Positions 25,301 to 38,400 of a DNA stretch of 64,000 nt are shown piece by piece. A program made the position numbers and the translations under genes. Source of the stretch: Theristus sp. LFF4_11 (Eukaryota > Nematoda > Chromadorea > Monhysterida > Xyalidae); NCBI GenBank assembly GCA_030248135.1, contig JASANC010001223.1, forward strand, positions 47,232 to 111,231, in the 5' to 3' direction. The notes under the pieces were generated by a model. It was not told the origin of the DNA, did not search any database, and worked only from the letters and a program-made list of their open reading frames with translations. The stretch's first letter is position 1, and each line of letters opens with the position of its first letter.

Positions 25301-26481
25301 ACAAAACGGTTGTTGCAACACGCCCTAAATAACACGGCTGATCTAAAAAAACCATGATACATGGAAATTGGAAAACGTTTTTGGTCACCAAAATGTACAA
25401 TTCCGCATACTGGCAGAGAGAGCGAGGAGGGCCAGAAGGAAAAAAAAACAACGCATTCCACAGCAGCAAAGTTTGAAAACACCAACAGAACTAGACGATG
25501 ATATAGCAAGTGGAACGTCGAAAACACGCACTGACGGCACACCACGCCTGTCTGGCGAGGCGAAAAAAACGAGTGGAGAGAAATATTCAGCAGTAAAATG
25601 CTCGAGAAAAAACACAAAACCAACACACATACACACGCGGAGACGAGACGAAGAGAGCAAAACGGAGCACGCGCGGCAGTTCTGCTGCGGAAAAGACGGG
25701 AACAGTGCAGTGGAGGGGAGTGGAAATATGTAAAAATATGCGCAGTGTTCCCTGTCGGCTGTCGGCAACGAAAACGCGAGAACAATGTTGAAACGCGCAC
25801 AATCATGTCTCGTCTCAGACACACACACACAACACGAGAGCAGACAACAACACTAAACACAGTCGCAAAACGTGCGCGCGCGCTTTCTGCCAGCCGCACG
25901 TGAATTTCACGTCGATAGTGTTATGCTGCATTCTTCACACACATCTCATCGATGTATATGTGGGCGCTGGCTGGCAGCCAACCAGTGTGTACGTGCCAGC
26001 CGACGTGAGCAGAGCGACAGCTGGCGGTGCACCGCTGAAACTTGCGCATCGGGGGTAACTCGTTCTAAAAAAATTGTCTCACCAAAAAGCCTTCAACTTT
26101 CAGAGCACAAAAGGTACATACGTTAATGGTCAACACCGTTTTTTGCAACGGTTAAAAAGGGTAAATCTTTAAACGTTGAGCCAGCATTGTGGTCTTCTTT
26201 TATTTTCATTCGCAACAAATCAACAACAACAGCAACCACAACAATAACAAACGCTGAAACTATTCCTGGTAACCTCGAGTCCTGGACTCGAACTGAAATT
26301 CAGAGACCAAGGTAATAAAGAGGCAGCAAAGAACAAATGACATTGCGATCAAACATAAGTTCAGTCCAATCACAGGTTTCCATCTGCCGTCACAAAAAAG
26401 TGGCTCTACAATTCAACGACAAACACTGTGAAACACAAACAGCTCAGGCAGAAAAAAGTCCGCTCACAAATGTTATTTGCA
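22307..26481. other. Spacer between FNIP and HEATR1
   Basis: No credible gene. It should contain the FNIP promoter and 5' leader and the HEATR1 3' UTR. A 222-codon minus-strand open frame at 25231-25899 is rejected as biased sequence. A minus-strand AATAAA near 26199-26204, about 280 bases past the HEATR1 stop, could be its polyadenylation signal. Confidence 0.55.
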
Positions 26482-29400
26482 TTAAAAATACTGATCAACC
26501 GTCTCGCCAAGGATCGCCTCGATGTTTTTCACCAACGCGTGACATTCACGTTCCACATCTTCGTTTTCATCTGAAAAAACTTTTAGAACTTTTAGAAACT
26601 TTTAGAGTGCGTGCTTCAAATGTAAATCAAATCTGAACGGGACTGAGCGGGATTTAGAAGCTTTCGTTCCTCTCGTTGCGAGGGCATTGCTTCACGGGAC
26701 CATCAGGGCCTGTTCAGTGGTTCAGTCAGGGGGAGCTTCAAATAAAAAAATAATAAAATAAAAAAACTCAAAATGACACCGGCACGCACCTTCGAACAAC
26801 TCGGCCAAGAACGGCACCGTCTCCGGCAACAGCGGCGCCGTCGCGTCACTGAGTCGCGCGTAGAGGCGTCCGGCCGTGCGCAGACTGGCGAGTCGCACCG
26901 TCGCTCGTGGGTGACGCGTGTGCAACAGCAGCGCACAGTTGAACGAGCGCACTGCGCTGGCGTCGGCCGCTGCAATGCAAACACGAGCCGAGTCGAAATC
27001 GAAACTATACGCAATCAGCTGATTGGTTGGTGATGTGCGTGATGCATGCTTTCGTGTGCAGACTCCGCCTCCACACAGCAACGCCTGCACCGAAAGCATG
27101 CATCACGTGCGTCACCAACCAATCCGCTGATTGCCTATGATTCAGAGTGCGACTGTACTTGAGGCAATGTTTCTTGGGTCTTGTGGTCGGCTTTGTTGCC
27201 GTGGAACTTCAATTCTTTCGTCTTTTTCGTTTGCCTGTCATTTGTGACAGACAACTTCCCAATCACAATTTTTTACAAATTCACACATTCCTTTTCACCG
27301 GGTGGTCACCCTGTTCGTTGGCATCGAACGACCAATCAGTGCGTCAAAATTCGACCCATTAAATCAATTCATCAAATGCAGCCAATCAGCGATTTGCACA
27401 CAAACAGTTCATCCGTGTGCATGGTTTGTCAAAGTAAACTGCAACATCAATCCGAAAAAAATGAATTTCGTCAAAAATAAATTAATGAAGGTGTTCACAC
27501 ACCAATCGTTGCGCACATCGACACGATACACGGCGCTAAGTGCTGATCTGTTCTGTCGACGTAGCTTGGCAGTTTTGTGTTGGTGAACTGAAAAGGGAAA
27601 ATTATCAGAAAAACTTGGAGCAAAGAAACCTTGGAAAGTAAAACAAAATAAAAACATCAACATCAGTAGGCTCTATTTGCGAGCTGAATCACCTGCGCTA
27701 ACAGCGGCCCTTTCAAACAATCGAAACACGATTTGGTCAGAAATTTCTGACCACCGAAACGACTGCCTTTCTCGAGAACATCGAACACAATCCGCAACAA
27801 CTGGTCCATTGTTGCGAAACCAGACTTGCCGCGGAACAGGCGCTTCGACTTTTCTGCGAAATGAATTGAATTTGAATTTATCGACTGATTTGGACAGTTT
27901 GAATCGGATTTGTCACCAGTTCAAGCTTCAAACAACGATCAGATCAACGGGTCGTTTGAACGCCATCACCATCAGCATCCATTCAACATTTTCAAACGCA
28001 GCGTCACCCACCGACGGTCGCAACGTTGCATCGTTCAACCACGATCGGCGCAAGTTTCGTGAATCGCGCTGCGAACAAAGCGAAGAGGCCACGCAGTTCG
28101 CTAGCCAGTCTGAATTGAAACGAGCGTTTTTTTGTATGGTCAAAGTTCGCTAACAAAGCTAGTCGAAATTGAAGTTATCGTTGTTTGTTCAAAGTTCGCT
28201 TTGCTGGTCTGAATTCAAACTACCGTCTTGTTCAAACCATAAATTCCAATTCCCAACGGCTGACACACACAATTCAGGCTACACACAACACTCGTCAGCA
28301 GGTTCATCGGATGCGTTCCTGCGTTGAAATGGAAATGAAATTGAAATGATGAGCGCACCTGTCCGCCATCCTGTACAGCGTGATCAAGCGCATACGGTCT
28401 GCATCCAGCGCTTTCCTGTTCGTCTCCGGCACATTTCCACCGTCTTCTATAGCCGCCGTCGTCTCGGCCCACTGGATCAGCGCGAAAATCACCGGTCGAA
28501 ATTCGTTCTCCGACATTTTCAACGCCATCGCAGTCAGGCAGCTCAACGACACGTCTTCCAGTGAGTCGAGCGTGTTCGGTGACAGCTGCAACGGAGTTTT
28601 TTTTCTTTTACTGATAAATGAAAAAAATCTATTGATTTTTTTGGTGGAACACTGGCACGCGGATATGCTGCGACTGATTGATTGACCGACCGGTGTTGTG
28701 TCAAAGTAAAATTCAACAGTCTGCAGTCTGGTTCTATATCATATACAATCGGATGATTGGTTGGCGAATGGTCTGGACTCCGCCTCTACAGCAATGCCTG
28801 CACAGCAATGCACGCATCACGTGGTCACCAACCAATCAGTTGATTGCATATTATACAGAAAATACACTTCAGCACACAATCAAAAACATAAAAAGAAGTG
28901 TTTTGCCTGTGCGCTGTGAAAGTGAAACGATAAAAACTCACAAAGCCGAATGTCTCCAAATTACTGCATCCAAAATCAGCAAACCGAACGAAAACTCAAC
29001 CAACCTTTTTCGAATGTCGACTGCGCATCTCGAACGCTCGCAGCAGCAACGATAAGACTGAGGACAAATGCGTCGAAATGTCGGCGTGCTTCGCGCTCAA
29101 ATGAGCCGCCAAAATCGACAGTGCAGCACTTTGCTCCAGCTGATATTGAGATGAAAAATTTTAAAGTTTATAAGAACACAAACACGATTACTGTCTTTAG
29201 TTTCGGTTCTGCGACTCAATGCGTTTACAGAAAGGAAATTAGCTTCATGTTTGATGCGGCAATTCAAAATTTCCCAAGTGACCTGATCGTGCCACAGGGT
29301 ACCTTCACAGTTCACCAATCACCAAGTTTGAATTGCCGCCTCAAGCATGAAACCGCACTGCAAATCTTGCGCGCATTGAGTCTCAGGACCAAAAGAAAAT

Positions 29401-32400
29401 ATAACACCCGTTCGTAGAAAACTGCACGTTTCGAATTTTACATGAACAAACGTCAAGTAATATTTGTTTTTATTCGCAGCAGTTTCCACCGTCTGCACCA
29501 CCCAACCGCCAATCAGTGCTGCTCACCGGTCGGTCAGCCAACTCGGACACCACCGTGTCCATCGCCACAACCAAAATCCTCGACGGCAACGCTGCAAGCC
29601 GCTTCTGCATCACACTCAATCGACTGTCGATCGTTGATTGGTACTGATGAGTCAATGGTGCTGACGGCTTTGTATTGTTCGCTGCTCCTGAAAGTGAAAA
29701 CTGAAACATATCGAACACGTCCCACCCGCTCGTGTCGCGAGGGCACTGGTGCACAAGACACGCGGGATTCACACCAACACCAAACCACTGGCGTTTGCAG
29801 CTTCAGCTTTCTGTGAACCGGTGGACGAGCGACACATTGCAAAAAAATGCTCTCCTGTATTCGACGACATCAACCATGCTGTGTGTCTGATTCTGAAACA
29901 GCCAATCAGCAGTTGCCTTCAAAAGTTGCATCATGTTTATTCACCATCGTCCACAGAGCGTCGTGTCGCGAGCGCACCGATCAACTGCGGCAAATAAGCG
30001 GTCAGGAATTCTGGAATCGCTTCGACCGTCTTCAAAGTGCACGTCACGACGGCGACGTCCAGCAGCAGCGCTTCGTCGTTGGCACTGCAAAAATGACGAC
30101 TGCTCGTTGATAGAAGACAGTTGACAGCTTACTAAAACTGAGAGACTGCTGCCTGAATCAGGACAGCATAATCGATCAGCGCGCACGAGTCAAACGATAT
30201 CAATTCGGTCAGCCACCAATCCGTTCTACACCCCAACTGAATAACCGATGTTTGGAACGTGTTTGTTTCTAATAAACCGGTCGGTACAGAGCCACAACAA
30301 ACAATCGGCTTTCAAAACCAAAATTCAACGAAAACCGAACCAGCATTACCACTGTTTGCCACCACCGGCACTGAACGCCGCCAGCACGATCGGCACAAAA
30401 ACGTCCATCGACGGCAGACACGCCAATCGCAGCGCACCGACCAGCTCGCCCAACAACAACAGCAGACAGCCTTGCAGCGGCGGCGGCATCGTCTCGTGGT
30501 CAGGCTCCTTCAGCAGTTGCAGCACATCGCCGAGCACGTCGAGGAACACGTGACGTTCGTCATCGCTGTCGACCACCGCACCAGCCAGTAGCCGAGTCAA
30601 CAGTTTCAACGTCAACGCGGCGCTCTGCATTTGCTCGATGCTCGTGCGCTCGCGATCCGCCCACGTTGGCGGGTTCGGTTTAGCGTGATCAAGTGGAAGT
30701 CGAACGAAGCAGCCGATCAGTGCGGTTAGCTCGCATAATTTGGGAACCTGTGGTGCAACAAAAGCGGGCATTTTAGCTGCAGTGCCACAACAACGTAGTT
30801 CATATTGACGTATGTCGAGGCACGTCGAAAGGCACGTACGGACGACAGCGGACAATCACACGTGACGTGACGTGACGTGACGTGCCAGTGATATGTCCGT
30901 ATGTATGGACGGTGGTATGGACGCTACAACACGACACCTGACGTGCCGTGCCGTATTCGCACACGCATACTCACACGTGAGTATGAACCGGCCTTTACGG
31001 GTACGGTATGTGGTCTTGACACGAGCCACTCACATGTTGCAGTGTGAACGGTGACGGGTGCTGCACGAGTCGTGCGTTCAGCAGATCCATGCAGTGCATG
31101 TGAACGCTGTGCGCTTGTCTGCGTTCTCGTAGCAGTCGCATCATCACATTCAGACCGACTGTGCTCGGTAGCAGTTGCTTCAACTGGAACAACGTTTCAA
31201 TAAAAAAATAACACCAAAGCAGCATTCAGGAAAGTGTTCAAGAATTGCGGTCATTCAATACTGCTTCATGAATCTATAAGTTGTTGATAAGTTTCAGCAA
31301 AGGAAAGTAATCGAATGCTAACCATGGAGTAGATCTTCAATTGAAACATACACGACCAACCACCAGTACAAAAGCTCTTATGTAACCAATCAAAGTCCTG
31401 GTTTGCAATCAGCGCAACCTGTTTACAACACAGTAACGGTAATAAGTGTCCCCAAACAAACACACAGGCACACACCAGCGCGATGCTACAGCAAGCGCAC
31501 GCGCACTCGTCTGTGTGCTTGCGTGTATGTGCCTATAACCATGTGCACGCTCTTCAGACCTGAACTTTAATGAAACATGCACCACCAACTGATCGGAGTC
31601 GAACTTCCCGCAAAAGAAACGCCCGTTTCCAAGCGTCACAAAAGAATCAGCGTACCCGTTTCAAGCAGGCATCACTGCGCTGCTGCATGGCTTTCCAGTA
31701 TCGGCGGTCGGCATCGTCGTCGTTATTGGAAGCTGCCGTTGCATTTGTGGAGGCCACGTGCAACATCAGCAGCAGAAGGCACAGCACACGCTCGCAAACG
31801 CCGCTGATTTCTTCGTTCAACTCCTCATCCGGTAAACTCGCCAACTGAAACCCAAGGAAAGGAACGAGTCAATGAAAGCAACCGAACATTCGACAAGCTT
31901 CTGATCAGCTGTGTTATGCCGGTTGTGCGCAATCAACGTTCCGCATTGAAACACAGCGAATCAGCTACAGTCGAGTTCCATTTGATATGATATGCTATGA
32001 CGATGAACCTTTACAACGAGATCGTCTTGCTTCAACAGGTTCAGTAGCCAGCCGACCAGCAGATAACGAAAATGGCGCCATTGTTTCGAATGATGAACAG
32101 ATTTGTCGAATACGGCTGAGGCGCACTGTTGAATCACTGCAAATAAACCGCAGGGAAACGATCGGTTGAAATCAGTGCGACAACGGATGGCTAAGGCACG
32201 ATGGGACTCGCATGGTCAAGCGGTCTGACACATTCACTGATCCGGAACACAACAGAGAGAGACGTGTGTGCGTTTCGGAATCCCATTGGAGGTTTCCATT
32301 CAACAATTATTTTTGACATTTGAGCTTGCATCTTTTCCATCAGCTGATCAGCTGAATTTGAATCGACATAAAAACACGAACCGGTTGAATAAAGCATTGA

Positions 32401-35400
32401 ACTGTGAAATCGCGCAAATTTTCACGAGTCCGCGCGCGTGGTGAAACGCTTTGAGTCATGTTGCATTCATTTTGTCATATAACAACAGAGTTTTCAACCA
32501 AATAAGCCCGACTAAATCCGATTCACGAACCGGGTGCAACGTTGGCGTTCTTCTGCGCGTCCGTCACTGGCGTCGCATCATCGTCCAGCCAAACAAGACA
32601 CGCCAACAGATTCGCGGCAGCGTGCAACTGATCAGACGCACTGAACTCAGCGGCCAGTTGCAGGAGCAACTCCTCTTCCGGTTGGCTCGATTCCTACGAC
32701 GAAGCATCGGGGGTGAAATTGCAATTGTACAGACAGGCAAACTCTATACTGTAATTCTATTTAACTGTAATTCTAAGTTTCGCATGCTAAGTATAATCCG
32801 CGGAAAAAGCGACAGGTTTAAACGGGCATGGGCACTGTGTACCTGCGATCGGCTTGGATCAGCGCTTCTCAGACGATTCCACTGAGCGACCAGCTGCTCG
32901 AGCACAACAGCGACGACAATCCAGAGATGTGCCGCCGGTGCGGAATGCGCCAGTGCACTGAGTAAAGGCTGTTGCCGGTGAGCGGGCACATCCGGCAGTG
33001 CGCTCGCAAACACACGCACCACGTCGACCAGTGATTGTGCTAGTTGCTCGCTCGGGGTTACCTGGTTTTGGTTTCGATTACAAAATCACAGAAAATTACA
33101 AACGGCATGTTCCTGAGGAAAAAATTCTAATGGCAGTTCATACTGACGCATGTTGATGTACGTCGACATACGTGCGTCTCCATGGATGCCAGCATGCAAC
33201 AACACGAGACGACCTGACGTGACGTGCCGTGCCGTACAAGCAAACGTCACTATCAGCGGGTGTTAATTGAATAAAAAACCGATAAAAAACCGCCAGACGT
33301 CTAAGCAGCATCACGCTGGCTGGCAGCTGGCACGAACCTGAACGAGCGTGGTGAGCACCGTCTCGACCACTGACTGCATCAACGCAAACGAGTGCGTGTC
33401 GTCACGGCCAGCGCCACCGACGAAACCACCGGAGGCGGAGCCCATGAACGTGAACAAGCTCATCATTTGCGACACAACTGACTCCTGGAAATGATGTGGA
33501 GTAGAAAATAAAAAAGACACACACAAATGGAGTGAATGGACATGACGACCTCCACTGTGACTACGTTGGAAAGACTCAAAAACCATCCAGCAATCAACTG
33601 TTGATTCAAAACGTTCCCACCAACCACGCGTCAAACCTTGAACATTCTTGTTGCGGCGACGACCAATTGCAAAATGTCTGTCACCAGTCGCCCACTGCGT
33701 ACGTCACGCAGGCAACGCACCAATAAATCCATGCGGAACTTGTTCGCGTCTGCAAAAAAGGGGAAAACACGGTGTACAGCATGTTTGTTTAAACCTGTTA
33801 CTTGTTTGCAGAATACAGGGCCCACGAAATAAAAAACAATCAGAGTTGCAAGAAGATATATTTAGCTTGGCGCCAAATGGGGTAATTGATTCAACCAAAC
33901 CCGATACAATCATTATTCTTACTGAAATTCAGTTAGTTTTGCATGCACTGTATTCTGCCAAAAAAGTGGCAGGTTGAAGCAAACCTACTTTATAAATTAT
34001 CGTTGGCGCCTTAGCGGTCAGCTTTATCAGCATACTATCATTTGAAATGTTTTAAAAAACTAGAAAAACCAACAAGTGACCTTCAGCAGAACTGTCCTCC
34101 GATTTCGACGCGACGCATTGCGCAAGCGCGCCAACGATCAACTGGAGTCGGTAGTTTGCTTCGCTGCTTTCCTTTGGCCCGTTCTCGTCGAGTGAACTGC
34201 GAAACACAGAGCTCGGTGGAACTGACATTTGAATGCGTCAAAAACTGATAATCAAACGTTAAAAACCTGAAAAGGAGTGTTTGTATGTGCAAAACGTAGC
34301 AAAACAAACAACAGCAAAAGCAGTCAACCCAAGCAAACCAACCACTCCAGCACCGAGAACAGCATTTGCATCAACGAGGCGTCGTACGGCAGCGACGACC
34401 GACCGAAGGCGCTTTCGAGCACCGCACTAATTCGCTGCCAGTTTTCTTCGGAGTCGACTCGAAGTGAGCTGACAGAAAACGACATGTTTCTCTTGGTTGG
34501 CGCCGTGATTCCACGTGTTTTTCATCCAAAAATCCCCTCGATAGATACTTGATTCAACAGAAAATATTGCATTCAGTTATCATTCGAAATTATTCAGTTC
34601 AGCTCAGTTTTATTTAGCACTGAAGTGCATGGACAAGATGTACAAAGTAATGCAAAATTACAAACTAACCGCAGTTGGGTACATTGCCCAAAAAATGAAA
34701 ATAAACTCGGAACGGCTAGTCTTGGAGCAAACCTAAGCTGAACAACCGCGTCATTGTCGAGGTTTCGCCCAGCGAGCATCGAACTGAACACCAGTGGCGT
34801 GAACGGCAACTGAACGGAAGCTCGATTGAGCAACACATCACAAACTAATAAACCAGAAGAACTTAAGGAAGCTAATAAAAAAACTGCCGAAATGCCCTAC
34901 ACTCTGTAGATGTGTCTTTGCCAAGCCGGTCACCGTTGAGCTGGCCCAATCGGGATGGCGGAATAATTCGAGCAATGTTTCAGCTAACTCGAACGCTTTT
35001 TTCTCGCTCAGTTTCTTCACGTAGGCGGCCGAGAGCTGCAGTTGAATGTACAAGGTGATAGGCCTGTTTTGTTTGACAGTCCGCTGATTGGCTGCACTTG
35101 AAGCCCCTTCCGTAAAAACTGGCCAAAAAAACTTTCCAACAATAGAACGCACAATGGCATAAGCTTGCACAGGGATCATAATCAAACAACTGCACGACCA
35201 TAAATGGGACAACTGATTAAAGTTTCATCAACAAACGAACATGTCTCAATGGCGCTATACAGCCGTGCACGTTGTGCTGCGCGACAGCCTCACTCAGCAA
35301 GTCAACGATGTCACCATGCAGTTCAACCAACTCATCGTCTTCATTCTCCAGCCACAGTTCCACCTGCAAATTCAAAGTGTCAAACGCATACAACAGTTGA

Positions 35401-38400
35401 ACATGTCACACGGAGCTAGCTTTTGAATTGTAAAAACGCAGACTTCAATGGTCATTAAAGTGTGAATGCTTCATTTTAATTACCAACCGCTGGTTGTTGC
35501 TTCAATTCTTTCTTTCGGCGCTTCTTTCTCGGCGATTCGGTGTCTGCAGTCGACAAAACGTCCGAAACGCTGGTAGTGGGAATTCCTAGCTGAAAACGGA
35601 AAGATAAACCAACGAATTTTTAAAAATCCAGACCACTTCTGAGCCGTTTCGCAATTGTAATCATCCAAATTGCATAAAGTTTTTCTGAATTTTCCGCCTG
35701 GCCAACAACAGATGCAAAAGAGGGATAGCCTCATCAATGACGTGGCTCACTCAAAATTGGGGAAAATCTCAACTCACTTCATGCTCTTTTATACTGCAGT
35801 GCTCCAGGAATGAAGCCCATAACGTCTGTTGTTGAATTGTTCTATTCGTAAATTGATCAAACGCTGATGGATATCTGGAAGATTGTTAGAATTGCTGAAC
35901 AATGCACAGCCGAACTCTAAATTATAGGCCATCAGCTGATTGATCGGTGATCACGTGATGCATGCTTTTGCTGGGCATGCACGTGGACATTGCAGTGGAG
36001 GCAGAGACTGTCTGCACAGAAAGCATACATCACGTCCACGTGTTCACAAACCAATCAGCTGATAGTCTATAATTTCGAGTTCGATGGTAGCACCATTAAA
36101 GTAAAGGTGAAACCGATAAATTGGCGAATCAATAAAAGCAAACCTAGTGCACAGATGTCGCACGGCAGCACCGACTGATTCACTGAACGCCCGTTTCCCC
36201 GTTGACGACAGCTCGCCGTAAAAAGTGAAGATCTCGCTGGAACGATGAGTTTCGGTGACATTTGGGAGAAAAACAAAAGTACAATTTGCCGCAACAAACA
36301 AAAATACTGTAACGTCGTTTTCAGACGTATCGTTAAGACCCATTCATGTTGACTTGTAGTAGCACGTTGAAGGAGTTTAGGTATGCAGGTACATGGATGA
36401 GCTAGTGTTTAAAAACACTCGAAACGAAGTATTGTTGTTTTGTTTGGCTTTCCGAATGTGACGAGACATGAAGGAAAAGATACATATGAGATCCAAATGC
36501 ATCCAACCAACATTTGCCCTAAAAAGTTGTCTCATTTACAGTCTATTTCTGTACCATACACAATCAGCATGTCGTGACATCAGTACATCAGCAGCATCAG
36601 CATCACGACAGTATGTCGTGACCACCAACCAATCAGCTATTTGCGTATGATAGACTGCATTCAGTGTTTCAGTCAACAGCGGTTTGCAAAAACATCACGT
36701 GTAAAGTGTAAAATACTGCTTTTCTTAACTTGGTGACTGAAAATTGACCGGAAGACACATCGTTTACGTTTCACTCTAAAAGGGCTCTTGTTCACCTGCA
36801 CAACAGTCGTGCGCCTTGTTCACCGACGTTCATCTGCGCGAGCGCAGCAAACGTGCCCGCATAAAGTTCGCTGTGCTTGGCTGAGTGTTGACCGTCAAGT
36901 GACGCCCGTAGCAACAGTGCACACATGGGGACGACCAGGTCGCTCACGTCCGTGATCTGGTCCAGATCATGCAGACCGGACAGGAACTCCGACGGGGTCC
37001 GGGCTAGTTTCAGTGTGGAGCTGAAAGTGGATTGTTATGCAGGCGTGTTGTTGTGGCTGAAACTGGCAAATGTCCATTTACACGGACGTGTGCGGATACG
37101 CTGCGTCACGTCACGTTAGGTCAAATGTCTTGTTTTAGCAAAATAGCGTACATACAGACAGGCGTATTTATTTAGAGGCACGACACGTCACGTCACGTCC
37201 GGTCTCGTGTTATTGCATATTGCCGTCCATGGAGACGTGCCTTTGACGTACGTCAGCATACGTCAGTATGAACTGGCCTTTCGCCAGTTTGCACAAAAAG
37301 CAGCAAATTGTTTATGAGGGATGTCTGTTCTGACTCTGACGACAACGCCAAAACCAGCCAAACCAACCTGACTGGCAACACCGCAGGCCGCTGACGTTGA
37401 CACAACACAACCAGTGTCATCAGCATCACGTGTGATGTTTCCTTTTTGACATTCGTATCACCACCAGCACGTCGCACCGTCTGAAACAAAACGCCGATGT
37501 TATACGCTCCTGTTTGGAAACTATTCATCATACTTTCTAGAAGTTTTGTGAGAACGAACCGAGAACAGTATTTTCAGCAGCGCCTCGATAACGTCGGCTG
37601 TCAATGTGCTGACGGCGACCAACTGGCACAGAACCATCGCAGCTGAACAGGACACTGATGGATAGTGGTTGCTGCAGGTGATAAAGGGAATCGTGAAAGT
37701 CGACATGCTAGTGTACAGCTAAACTGTAAGTCAGAAGCAACTCACTGATTGGCCAGCCAGTTAAATGCAGCCAATCAACGTGTTAGATTTTCAAAGACTA
37801 CGCTGTAGCTGGACTGTAGCGCTTTCCGATTGTTTTTCTCTCTCAAAAGAACCACAACAACAACAACAACAGTGTGCACTGATTGATTCAGTTCACCATC
37901 GTCAAAGTCTTAATAATCAAATTATGTATGTTTGTATCAAATCAAAGTATGTTTGTTCAAATCTGTCACTTTTACAGAGCTTGCGAAAGAAGAACGAACG
38001 GTATCAAAGTTTCAAGAAAATGAGATGTGTCTAATTGTCAACCAAAAACCCGATATATTCGTTCACCTTAACTGTGATCCAAAGTATCGCATGCTTTGTA
38101 TTGTGCGAAAAAAGTGACAGGTTTCAAATTCGACCAACCGAAGTCCTGACGCGAGATGCGGCACCAATCTCGCCAGCAGGTCGTTGTCGATGCATTTCGC
38201 GTCCTCAAGCACCCCGACCAGCACGGATGTCACAAAGGTGCACACCACGCGCAAACGGTGATCAGCATTGGCGAATAGCTCGTATTGCTGAAATCGCACG
38301 ATTTTGGCATTGACAATGGAGATGAAAACTATGCACAATCCGCTGATTGGCTGCGGGTGACTTGCGAATGCGGGAACACGCAAATTGGCCACGATTGACT

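Noticed and set aside
25231..25899. 222-codon minus-strand open frame in the FNIP-HEATR1 spacer
   Set aside because: Composition is Cys/Phe/Ser/Val-rich, typical of translating A/C-biased DNA; no domain, no splice context and overlapping equally long frames in other phases.
28215..28330. Candidate HEATR1 exon (NLLTSVVCSLNCVCQPL-type frame)
   Set aside because: It fits neither the phase of the preceding exon nor the conserved block; the exon at 28012-28109 (RGLFALFAARF) fits both.
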